A DNA stretch of 8,348 bases from positions 1 to 8,348 of the forward strand of contig JACZQL010000037.1 in assembly GCA_022545745.1 (NCBI GenBank), in the 5' to 3' direction. The position numbers and the translations under genes were made by a program. This stretch comes from Deltaproteobacteria bacterium (GTDB lineage Bacteria > Desulfobacterota_B > Binatia > UBA9968). The notes below the pieces were generated by a model. The model did no database searches and had not been told where the DNA came from. It saw only the letters and a program-made list of their open reading frames with translations. This document shows, one piece after another, positions 1 to 6,123 of the stretch (position 1 is the stretch's first letter; each line of letters opens with the position of its first letter).

Positions 1-45
1 AGACATCCGGGCTTTAAGATCAAGGATGGCATCACGGGGGGTCAT
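1..45 (-). CDS. MoxR-family AAA+ ATPase, N-terminus only (runs off left edge)
   Basis: The minus strand here encodes MTPRDAILDLKARMS and continues past the window edge. The assignment comes from the second copy at 4263-4487, which is identical over this stretch and reads on into MoxR motifs. MoxR ATPases are AAA+ chaperone-like proteins, often encoded beside DUF58 and von Willebrand factor A proteins, and are thought to help assemble or activate envelope or metal-containing complexes. I place the start at 45 because GGGAG lies five bases upstream. An in-frame ATG at 57 would add four residues (MGDS) but has no clear ribosome binding site. Whether the gene is intact outside the window cannot be seen. 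Confidence is good for the family and low for any specific role. Confidence 0.7.
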   Translation of the reverse strand, partial: MTPRDAILDLKARMS

Positions 46-121
46 TGAATCTCCCATTCAACGGATCAAAAGAGGGCTCAGCAGATACCATTGAAAGCAT
101 TTCAAATGTGAAATGTTCTGA
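1..121. repeat. Direct repeat, left copy (moxR 5' end plus upstream DNA)
   Basis: Bases 1-121 match 4443-4563 in the same orientation. The only difference is at position 115 (g here, t at 4557), so 120 of 121 bases agree. Similarity stops sharply at 122. The left limit is outside the window; the right copy suggests the shared segment is at least about 300 bp. Confidence 0.95.
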
Positions 122-331
122 CAAAATACTCCAGAATCTGCTAGGGGCATAACTGGTAAAACTGACAGGTAAGGCTAACAAACATAGCCAGGGAACAGAA
201 TGTACGAGTTTAGTGAAGTTGTGAAAAGAGAGGGGAAGGGGTTCCTTGGAGGATTCCCTGACCTTGGGATTCAAGGTCAACGGCCTAGCAGGATGTTGAA
301 AAAGCCTGTCGGCGCTTCGTCACCTTCAGGC
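122..331. other. Intergenic DNA between the left repeat and the truncated channel gene
   Basis: This 210 bp stretch holds the terminator-like, repeat-like element at 281-333 and nothing else I can support. Open frames crossing it in either direction have no ribosome binding site and no recognisable protein pattern. It begins exactly where the moxR direct repeat ends, so its left boundary is a probable recombination junction. Confidence 0.5.
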
Positions 332-333
332 TC
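281..333 (-). terminator. Terminator-like hairpin within a Nitrospira-type dispersed repeat
   Basis: Read on the minus strand, AGCCTG (332-327) and CAGGCT (308-303) can pair across an 18-base loop, followed directly by TTTTTC. This is the layout of a rho-independent terminator with a rather weak six-pair stem. The sequence continues as CAACATCCTGCTAGGCC. The string TTTTTCAACATCCTGCTAG resembles the end of a repeat that I recall as common in Nitrospira genomes; that is memory, not a search. It lies just after the truncated channel gene and could end transcription of the TPR operon. Confidence 0.45.
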
Positions 334-469
334 ACAGAAGCAACACAAGTGCGAATCTTGGTTGCGCAGGCCGCGCGCTCATGAAGGTCGAAATTCGGAG
401 GAGGGCTTCATAGTGAATAATGACGGACAGGCCGATGAGCGACGCCGTGATGAGTACGGTAAGAATCAT
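332..469 (-). pseudogene. Truncated K+-channel-like (Ion_trans_2) membrane protein, N-terminal fragment
   Basis: The minus strand encodes 45 residues starting MILTVLITASLIGLSVIIH, one hydrophobic helix, followed by YEALLRISTFM, a basic stretch, and the beginning of a second hydrophobic run before a TGA stop at 332-334. This opening (a helix ending in IHYEAL) resembles small bacterial proteins of the two-TM potassium-channel family, which normally run to about 130-150 residues with a selectivity filter near TxGYGD. No filter is present here, so pore function is not possible from this piece alone. It has a good ribosome binding site (GGAGGG at 479-484, nine bases from the ATG) and begins 24 bases after the TPR stop, so it would be co-transcribed. 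The frame is lost where the terminator-like repeat begins. A genuine one-helix small protein is the alternative. Confidence 0.5.
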
Positions 470-493
470 TAAAAGACACCCTCCGTGAAAATT

Positions 494-2080
494 TTAATCG
501 TCCTGGTCTTCATCTAAATAATGTAATTCATCTTCTCCTCCGGTTGGTTCGTCCTCAGTGTCAACCCCTGCACCCTTGTCAGGACGTTCATCCGCTGATG
601 CTGTAAGGAATCTTTGCGCTCGGTCCATGCGCTTACGATTCGCCGCCGCATCCTGTTCCAACCCGAGGTATCTTTCAAATGCCTGCGCAGCCTGACGTGT
701 CTCACCCTTTTGCGCCAGAGCCTTACCCAACACGTAATGAAGCAAAGCATAGTCATGCCGCGTTGCAAGTCCGGCCTGATAGTGCTCAATGGCCCCATCT
801 AAATCACCGGTGGCTTGTAGCGCAAGCCCGAGGTTGTAATTTGCCATAGCATCCTCTGGGTCCTCCTTGAGCACAGCACGGTAGGCAGCTATGGCCCCAG
901 GAAGATCACCCTTAGCCTGGAGAATGGTTCCAACATTAAAGAGAGCATCGTTATGATTCGGTTGGAGGCGAAGCACTTCACGATTCTGCTCCAGGGCCTC
1001 ATTGAGATCGCCTTTCTGTTGGAGCGCGTGTGCCAAGCCCAATCGTGCTAAGACATAGTCAGGTTTGAATTCAAGAGTTTTGCGATATTCCGTGATGGCC
1101 TGTTTCAGATTTCCCTTGGCTTTTAACGCAGTCCCCAGGTTGGCTCGGGCTATCACATGATCAGGACGAAAAGTGAGGACGGTTCGGTAGGCCGCAATGG
1201 CTCCATCAAGGTCCCCAGTCGCTTGGAGGGCCGTCCCCAGATTCGTGTGGGCACCAACGTGGTCTGGTTGGAGGCCAATTACTGTGCGATATTCCTGAAT
1301 GGCTCCCTCCAGTTGATCCTTGCTATACAGAGCAATACCTAAATTATAGTGCGGCGCCACGTCCTCGGGTTCGAGGCGAATCGCCTCCCGGTAATGTTCC
1401 ATGGCGGAATCTACCTGGCCTGCTTTTCGGAGCAGAAGACCCAAGTTGTTATGGGCATTGGCATGGTCGGGATCTAGTCGAAGCGCGGTTCGGTACTCAG
1501 TTATTGCTGCTTCGTAGTCCCCCTTGACACTCAGCGTGTAGCCCAGATTGTAATGAAACCCCGCGTGATTGGGTTTCAATTTAATGGCTGTTTGATAAGC
1601 CTGAATCGCTCCCTCGAAATCCTTTTTGGCTTGTAGTGCGTTCCCTAAATTGCCGTACGCGTCTGCGGAGTCTGGAACCTGTCGAATAATTTCCCGAAGG
1701 TGGTTTATGGCTTCATCAAACTCGCCCTTGTCCTGTAACGCCAAGGCAAGGTGATGACGTGCTTCAAGGTGGTCCGGTTGTAACTCGAGGGCTTTCTTCA
1801 GGGAGGTAATGGCTCCGGCGAGGTCGCCGTTGCTGCGGGATTCAAGAGCAAGCCTAACATGGGCGTCGGCATCCAGGTTTTGGGCAACTACGATCTCTTC
1901 TCCTGATCGCGATGCTGCTCCGCAGTGCCAGGCCGGTTCAGAAAGGGTACAAGGATCACTGGACACGGGAGATGTGGTTGCATCAGCCACAGGATCACCA
2001 GCCGGGAGGCATACCAAAAGCAGAATGAGAGACAATCTGTGAAAAGAGGTGAAAGAGATCGGAGAATAATAACAGTTCAT
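494..2080 (-). CDS. Secreted/periplasmic protein with 12 tandem TPR repeats
   Basis: The product has 528 residues from the ATG at 2080. It opens with a probable signal peptide (hydrophobic core LSLILLLVCLPAG around residues 17-28, possible cleavage near VADA). The lone Cys does not fit a lipobox, so a soluble periplasmic protein is more likely than a lipoprotein. Residues 71-478 are twelve uninterrupted 34-residue tetratricopeptide repeats with the usual pattern (NLG at 6-8, A/G-D/E before the turn, A-I-Y in helix B, P near 32). The last 50 residues are charged and end in an acidic tail (DEDQDD). TPR superhelices bind partner proteins. The neighbouring divergent gene encodes an outer-membrane barrel, so a scaffold role in an export complex is plausible by analogy with AlgK. 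The frame stays open to a TTG at 2197, but the extra 39 residues would bury the signal peptide; neither start has a clear ribosome binding site. Confidence 0.88.
   Translation of the reverse strand: MNCYYSPISFTSFHRLSLILLLVCLPAGDPVADATTSPVSSDPCTLSEPAWHCGAASRSGEEIVVAQNLDADAHVRLALESRSNGDLAGAITSLKKALELQPDHLEARHHLALALQDKGEFDEAINHLREIIRQVPDSADAYGNLGNALQAKKDFEGAIQAYQTAIKLKPNHAGFHYNLGYTLSVKGDYEAAITEYRTALRLDPDHANAHNNLGLLLRKAGQVDSAMEHYREAIRLEPEDVAPHYNLGIALYSKDQLEGAIQEYRTVIGLQPDHVGAHTNLGTALQATGDLDGAIAAYRTVLTFRPDHVIARANLGTALKAKGNLKQAITEYRKTLEFKPDYVLARLGLAHALQQKGDLNEALEQNREVLRLQPNHNDALFNVGTILQAKGDLPGAIAAYRAVLKEDPEDAMANYNLGLALQATGDLDGAIEHYQAGLATRHDYALLHYVLGKALAQKGETRQAAQAFERYLGLEQDAAANRKRMDRAQRFLTASADERPDKGAGVDTEDEPTGGEDELHYLDEDQDD
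647..1870 (-). repeat. Twelve 102-bp coding repeat units (TPR array)
   Basis: The DNA encodes twelve exact 34-residue units without insertions between them, so the period is 102 bp. Units share short words, for example those encoding NLG.AL, GDL.GAI and QPDH, but are clearly diverged from each other. This is a coding repeat expected of TPR proteins rather than a recent tandem amplification, although misassembly or slippage of unit number is possible. Confidence 0.9.
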
Positions 2081-2473
2081 GGGATAACTGCTGAGGTATT
2101 GGTTAGCTCTTGCCTCGTTATACAGCGGGGGGTCCTGACGACGGGAACACTTCCTTGTCAGGATGATAGCAAGCCTAATTCTGCTAAGCAATGGCAATAC
2201 TTTGCAGGTTTGAAGGCAATCTGGTAAGGATGCCCCATTTGTTTGGGGGCAACTGGATTTTATTCTTTTCCTCCATCTCTGGAAGTGGGGATTGTTACCA
2301 AAATCACGTTCGCATTTCGACCAAGTTTATCCTGAGCATTGTCGAAGGACTCCAGACAGGCCCTTAGACCATGTTCATGGTATAAATGGTGAGACATAAA
2401 GTGTCACCCAATCTGTGGTCTGCTGACAAGCTTGTCGAAGGCCGTTTCAGGCCATTGGCAAAACCCTAAGACG
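2081..2473. promoter_or_regulatory. Divergent intergenic region between the TPR and barrel genes
   Basis: This 393 bp gap must contain the promoters of both divergent genes. I see a TATAAA at 2381-2386 that could serve as a rightward -10 element but has no convincing -35 partner. There is a 14-base inverted repeat ACCATGTTCATGGT at 2368-2381, a perfect 12-base palindrome GACAAGCTTGTC at 2425-2436, and two direct copies of TTGTCGAAGG at 2339-2348 and 2432-2441. No ribosome binding site of canonical quality precedes either gene. No coding sequence is supported here. Confidence 0.5.
2330..2441. repeat. Paired TTGTCGAAGG repeats, REP-like
   Basis: TCCTGAGCATTGTCGAAGGA at 2330-2349 closely resembles the widespread intergenic element TCCTGAGCTTGTCGAAGGA, with one extra base. 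A second partial copy, AGCTTGTCGAAGG, lies at 2429-2441 as part of the palindrome GACAAGCTTGTC. The two TTGTCGAAGG cores are 93 bp apart in the same orientation. Similar elements are scattered in many bacterial genomes; I recall this rather than having searched it. The second copy overlaps the possible TTG start at 2432, which argues that the barrel gene really starts further downstream. Confidence 0.5.
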
Positions 2474-4222
2474 ATGAGTCTCATCGAAAGTAGCAATCTC
2501 TCTTTCTTTACCAAGCTTGCAAATCACAATAGAAGACTCTTCCTTCCCCTCGTAGGACTGGGAATAGCCCTGAGGGTCTTTGAAGTGTCTCCAGTGCATA
2601 GCCAAGAACTTCAGCTTGACCTTCCCGAGGAGTCGGGTCCGGTAGGGCATCCCATTCCCCAGGTTTCTGGGGAAGAAGGTCCTAAAGCTATTCCTGAGAA
2701 AAAGGTTTCTCCTAAAGCCGATGCCGTTCAGGAGGCACCAGCGATGGGGCCTCAAGAGGAACATGTCGACTCCTTGAAACAAAGACCCCTTCAGCAAGAG
2801 CGAGCCGCAAAGGTGGTGGAACCCTCCGGTCCTGCAACGTGGGCATGGTTACCTGCTCCGGTTCGCGACCGACTGGAGGCAACCCAGAAGATCCCCTGGA
2901 GAGAGCAGGCCGATGAGGTGCTCATTCCGCGTTCTCAAGTGAAGTGGCCACGCTATCTCAGCTCGCTACTGAAAACCCCTGCTTGGATTGACCTGGGTGG
3001 GGACTTTCGTGTTCGGTATGAAGGGAAAACGAATCCTTCCCGGAAAGGGGAGTTCGGAACGGCTGACCAGGTTGCCCTTCGCACTCGGGTCCGCTTAGGT
3101 TTGAGCGGACAGATCTTTCGGTTTCTCGTGGAATTCCAAGATTCACGCGCGGAATTCGTGGACCCAGGCGAAAGATTTTCGACTGGCACGGAGAGTACGA
3201 ACGACATCTTGCAACTCTTTGGCTCTGCGACCTTTCGAAATGTCATGGGCACGGGCTTCCGCACAGATCTCCACATAGGCCGGCTCACCATGGACTTTGG
3301 CCGACGTCGGTTAGTGGCGCGTAATCGGTTCCGCAATACGACCAACGCGTTTGACGGCGCTCACTTGCACCTTGCCCGTGGGAAAAAATGGCACATGCGT
3401 GCCTTTCTTGTGCAGCCGGTTGCCATTGAGACAAAGGGGGTGAATGACTTGTTTGGGGCGGATGAAACACTCTTTTGGGGTGTGTACTACGAAACCCAAC
3501 AGATTCCCTGGCTGAGGACGAACGTGTATTACTTTGGTTTGAACGACAGGCCATCCGACGTGACGGTGCTGCGCCAATACTCCACCTTTGGCCTACGCTT
3601 CTCCAAGCCCCCCCGACGAGGAGGATTCGATTATGATGGGGAAACAGCCTGGCAAGTGGGGACAGCCGGGACAACCGGTGGGAAAAAAGACCACTTTGCT
3701 CATATGCACCACGTCGAGATCGGCTACACCTTTAACGTCAGAGCAACTCCTCGCCTGGTCATTCAGTACGATTACGCCAGCGGGACGAGGAGCCCCGGTG
3801 GCAGTCAACACGGGACGTTCGATAATCTATTCGGTGGGCGGAATTGGGAATTTATGCCGACCGGGATTTTCGGGCCGTTCTTTCGGTCCAACATCAGTTC
3901 ACCAGGGGCCCGGATCTTTGCCCATCCCGTGACCCGAATTCCAGTGACGCTGATGCTGAAGTATCGGGCGTGGTGGCTGGCTCAGTCGCGCGATGCCTGG
4001 GTGGGTTCCGGGCTCCAAGATGCGACCGGTGGGTCCGGGAATTTTCTAGGGCAGGATATCGAATTGAAGGCCCGCTGGAGATTATCACCGAATCTTATAT
4101 TCAGTGCCGGGTACGACCATTTTTTCAAGGGCTCGTATATTGAAAGCCTTGCAAAAGTTCCCGGTAATCCCTCAGCCGCGGATACGGACTATTTCTTTAT
4201 ACAGACCGAAATCAAATTTTAA
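2474..4222 (+). CDS. Alginate-export-family outer-membrane beta-barrel protein
   Basis: The product has 582 residues from the ATG at 2474. A signal peptide is likely (basic NHNRR, then LFLPLVGLGIAL, cleavage near VHS/Q around residue 43). Residues 45-120 form a low-complexity linker rich in P, E, K and Q. The barrel starts near residue 171 with WIDLGGDFRVRYEG and continues with alternating hydrophobic strands, including RTRVRLGL, HIGRLTMDFGRRRL, NAFDGAHLHL and HHVEIGYTF, to a terminal Phe (IQTEIKF), the usual outer-membrane sorting signal. The GDFRVRYE opening, the internal RxRLGL strand and the G-RRxLVxRNRFRNTTNAFDG segment fit the Alginate_exp (AlgE-like) family, whose members export polysaccharide or act as solute porins. 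The unusual feature is the long N-terminal linker. The frame is open to a TTG at 2432, but that start would lengthen the signal peptide and lies within a palindrome. The substrate is unknown. Confidence 0.88.
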   Translation: MSLIESSNLSFFTKLANHNRRLFLPLVGLGIALRVFEVSPVHSQELQLDLPEESGPVGHPIPQVSGEEGPKAIPEKKVSPKADAVQEAPAMGPQEEHVDSLKQRPLQQERAAKVVEPSGPATWAWLPAPVRDRLEATQKIPWREQADEVLIPRSQVKWPRYLSSLLKTPAWIDLGGDFRVRYEGKTNPSRKGEFGTADQVALRTRVRLGLSGQIFRFLVEFQDSRAEFVDPGERFSTGTESTNDILQLFGSATFRNVMGTGFRTDLHIGRLTMDFGRRRLVARNRFRNTTNAFDGAHLHLARGKKWHMRAFLVQPVAIETKGVNDLFGADETLFWGVYYETQQIPWLRTNVYYFGLNDRPSDVTVLRQYSTFGLRFSKPPRRGGFDYDGETAWQVGTAGTTGGKKDHFAHMHHVEIGYTFNVRATPRLVIQYDYASGTRSPGGSQHGTFDNLFGGRNWEFMPTGIFGPFFRSNISSPGARIFAHPVTRIPVTLMLKYRAWWLAQSRDAWVGSGLQDATGGSGNFLGQDIELKARWRLSPNLIFSAGYDHFFKGSYIESLAKVPGNPSAADTDYFFIQTEIKF

Positions 4223-4262
4223 GCAAAGGAGGGCGGAATAGGGTTGAAGTTGGTACGACCTT
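4223..4262. other. Junction between the barrel gene and the moxR remnant
   Basis: These 40 bases lie between the barrel stop codon and the point where recognisable moxR coding ends. Read leftward, the moxR frame stays open but becomes non-homologous (KVVPTSTLF in place of the usual DITG...). Read rightward, there is an AAAGGAGG ribosome-binding-like string at 4226-4233 without a sustained frame after it. One end of the inserted or duplicated block probably falls here. There is no terminator after the barrel gene. Confidence 0.4.
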
Positions 4263-4487
4263 AGAGGGGAGCAGGTCCGGAGTAAACTGAATGCGGCTCA
4301 ATCCCGCATCAAGATGTCTCGCTAAACTTTTGACCGCACGGGTCTTGGCTAATCCGAGCAATCCTTCGACTAACAGATTCCCGTTCCCCAACAGCCCAAT
4401 TAACAGGCGCTCCAGAATATGCTCCTGGCCAACAATGTCCTGAGACATCCGGGCTTTAAGATCAAGGATGGCATCACGGGGGGTCAT
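4263..4487 (-). pseudogene. moxR-type AAA+ ATPase, 5' fragment (duplicate)
   Basis: The minus strand encodes about 75 residues of a MoxR ATPase, from MTPRDAILDLKARMSQ through IVGQEHILERLLIGLL, the Walker A region EGLLGLAKTRAVKSLA and SRIQFTPDLLPS. MoxR proteins are normally around 300-330 residues, with FTPDLLPSDITG followed by Walker B, sensor and lid regions; all of that is missing. The frame runs on to a stop at 4212-4214, but residues after LLPS do not look like MoxR. The Walker A loop reads GLLGLAKT where most relatives have GVPGLAKT, perhaps drift in a dead copy. GGGAG lies five bases before the ATG at 4487, and an ATG at 4499 is also in frame. The 5' end is nearly identical to the left-edge gene, so this is a duplicated remnant. 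Confidence 0.85.
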
Positions 4488-4563
4488 TGAATCTCCCATT
4501 CAACGGATCAAAAGAGGGCTCAGCAGATACCATTGAAAGCATTTCAAATGTGAAATTTTCTGA
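4443..4563. repeat. Direct repeat, right copy
   Basis: This is the same-orientation partner of bases 1-121, offset by 4442 bp, with one mismatch (4557). The true repeat probably extends left to about 4263, where the moxR reading is lost. Similarity to the left copy ends at 4563/4564. Confidence 0.95.
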
Positions 4564-4817
4564 GCGCAAATTCCCGGAAACCCGCCTGCAACCGATACAG
4601 ATTATTTTTATTTTCAGACGGAAATACGTCTCTAATCATGAAGGCAAAAGCGGTTCTTGAGAAAGCACGTGTGGGAGGATAGCGGGAATAAGGGCAGGGG
4701 AAGACGTTTCGTTTTCTGAATTCCAACCCTGGAGTTTGATTAGACTTAAATAAAGTGTTACGGTTTTTATCCAATGTTCATAAATGAAAACAATGCAGGC
4801 TGGTAGAGGGGTAAAAA
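4488..4817. other. Intergenic DNA, probable original moxR / DUF4136 divergent promoter region
   Basis: This 330 bp lies between the moxR remnant and the rightward lipoprotein gene. Its left part belongs to the direct repeat. The rest is AT-richer toward 4600 and 4740-4800. AGACG (4616-4620) and CGTCT (4627-4631) can pair around a six-base loop, but no U-run follows, so it is not a terminator. A weak rightward -10-like CATAAA at 4779-4784 is possible. The leftward open frame within 4544-4774 has no ribosome binding site or recognisable content, and I do not call it a gene. Confidence 0.5.
4805..4811 (+). promoter_or_regulatory. Ribosome binding site of the DUF4136 lipoprotein gene
   Basis: AGAGGGG ends six bases before the ATG at 4818, a normal spacing that fixes this start. 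Confidence 0.65.
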
Positions 4818-5387
4818 ATGCCAGGGCTATTCGCCATCATCATTGTGAGTGCAGCTTCACTGCTAAGCGGCTGCGCCATCATGGATCCTATAACTGTGAA
4901 TGCGGATTATGATCCCTCGACGAATTTTTCCGAATTCCATACCTACAACTGGTTCCCTAACCCCCAAAAGACGACCGGAGGTTCAGGCAATACCTTCTTG
5001 GATTCCCGAATTCGGGAAGCCGTCGAACATCAATTGGCGCTCAGAGGCTACGAAAAGCAAACAACAGGGACACCGGACTTTTTAGTCAACTACCATGTAG
5101 TCGTGAAGGGTGTTCTTAATGTGAGGACGATTCATGATCTCTACGGCTATGGACCAAGGTACCGGAGGGGCCGGGGGGCCGGCATAGGAACAAGCACGAC
5201 CTATGTGCGAGAGGCGCAGGAGGGTACGTTGTTTCTGGATTTTTTGAACCCGCAGACCCAAGCTCTCCTATGGCGTGGGACGGCCCAAGCGTATGTGGAC
5301 TCATCAATCAAGCCGCCAGAAAGACAGGCAAGGATTCAAAGGGCCGTTGGCCTAGTTCTCGATCAGTTCCCTCCTAAGCCAAACTGA
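4818..5387 (+). CDS. DUF4136 family lipoprotein
   Basis: The product has 189 residues. It begins with a short hydrophobic signal (LFAIIIVSAASLL) and a lipobox LSGC with the modified Cys at residue 19, so it should be a lipid-anchored envelope protein. The following pattern is typical of DUF4136: VNADYDPSTNFSEFHTYNW, an IREAVEHQLALRGYE helix, DFLVNYHV, a glycine/arginine-rich loop (YGPRYRRGRGAG), GTLFLDFLNPQTQALLWRG and a C-terminal helix IQRAVGLVLDQFPP. The length matches the family. Members are widespread in Gram-negative bacteria and have no established biochemical role. It lies divergent from the moxR remnant, which I infer was its original neighbour. No clear terminator follows. Confidence 0.88.
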   Translation: MPGLFAIIIVSAASLLSGCAIMDPITVNADYDPSTNFSEFHTYNWFPNPQKTTGGSGNTFLDSRIREAVEHQLALRGYEKQTTGTPDFLVNYHVVVKGVLNVRTIHDLYGYGPRYRRGRGAGIGTSTTYVREAQEGTLFLDFLNPQTQALLWRGTAQAYVDSSIKPPERQARIQRAVGLVLDQFPPKPN

Positions 5388-5727
5388 GAAAGTTCCAGCG
5401 ACATCGTATACTGCTCCCCATTGCAGACATCGGCCCCTCATCAGCGAATCGGACACCTCTAGAATCGGGTCCTTGCCAAGGTCGTTCTGAGTACCGCTCT
5501 GGCCCGGTCAGTGCCTCCATGCGTGCGGCGCTCGAAGGGCGCTCGTTTGTCTCGCCTTCCGTCTAACCGTTCAGACGCCTTCTCCGGTTGCTCTCCCTTC
5601 TTCTCCTGCACCTGTCAGCCTTGTTTTCCACCGATCCAGCTTAGTCAGGACGACGAATTCGATGGTTGCCGAGCCTGACTACCTGTCGCCTGAGTGAAGG
5701 AATCGCCTGGAAGTTTTTTTTGGAAAT

Positions 5728-5745
5728 ACTGTCAATTCTGACAGT
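5728..5745. promoter_or_regulatory. Perfect inverted repeat ACTGTCA-ATTC-TGACAGT
   Basis: Seven-base arms flank a four-base centre, forming a perfect 18-base dyad. The half-site spacing is typical of a dimeric regulator operator (TGTCA-N4-TGACA), and there is no U-run to suggest a terminator. It lies 47 bp before the possible small ORF at 5792. The regulator is unknown. Confidence 0.4.
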
Positions 5746-5791
5746 TCCTGCCCCGGACGCCTCTTGCTACGCTCGCCGTGATCTGATAAGT

Positions 5792-6001
5792 ATGCTGACG
5801 AGTCTGACTTGGAGCGGAGCCCTCACTGCGGGGCGTCTGGCCGCGGGCTTGGCCTTTCTGATGCTTACCAGCGGGCTTGCGCTGGCCGCAGGTCCGGGGA
5901 GGCTCCTCCTGCCAATGACCCTTGAAGGCTGCTCCAAGGCCCAGGGACCTGGCGATGCGTATCCTCCTGCGCTCGCCGGGCCTTGTGGCGTGTTCGTCTA
6001 A
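5792..6001 (+). CDS. Possible small secreted protein (69 aa), uncertain
   Basis: From the ATG at 5792 the frame encodes a convincing signal-peptide shape: basic Arg at 15, hydrophobic LAAGLAFLMLTSGLALAA, and a cleavage motif ALA/A near residue 32. About 36 residues follow, with two Cys and many Gly and Pro. The mature part matches no family I recognise. There is no good ribosome binding site, and the protein may be the start of a larger gene now broken by frameshift. It could also be a chance open frame in GC-rich DNA. The palindrome at 5728-5745 lies just upstream, as a promoter-proximal operator would. Confidence 0.25.
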   Translation: MLTSLTWSGALTAGRLAAGLAFLMLTSGLALAAGPGRLLLPMTLEGCSKAQGPGDAYPPALAGPCGVFV

Positions 6002-6123
6002 CCCAAGCGCCCTTGTTCAGGAGATGTCCGGTGAAGCGAGGTGCCTGTTCGCAAGAGGGAGGCCGGGAACTGCCGGTGCCGGCATCGTATTCGGTAGCCC
6101 GGCAGATTCGTCACCCGAAAGAA

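Noticed and set aside
200..472. Rightward 90-residue open frame
   Set aside because: Its composition is random-like and polar, it has no convincing domain, and it overlaps the better-supported leftward channel fragment and the repeat-like element.
647..1870. Regular periodic pattern considered as a CRISPR array or minisatellite
   Set aside because: The 102-bp period equals 34 codons, the units diverge at silent and variable positions, and they translate into canonical TPRs.
3285..3674. Long antisense frames within the barrel gene
   Set aside because: Shadows of a high-GC coding gene; no start signals or domains.
122..4262. Block considered as an insertion sequence or transposon
   Set aside because: There is no transposase or integrase inside and no terminal inverted repeats at the edges. 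The flanking repeat of at least 121 bp is far longer than a usual target-site duplication.
4616..4631. AGACG/CGTCT hairpin considered as a terminator
   Set aside because: Only five pairs, and no U-run follows on either strand.
4544..4774. Leftward 76-residue open frame before the DUF4136 gene
   Set aside because: No ribosome binding site and no recognisable pattern; it crosses the repeat boundary and the likely promoter region.
5388..5440. CTGC...GCAG pairing after the DUF4136 gene considered as a terminator
   Set aside because: Four-base arms and no T-tract.
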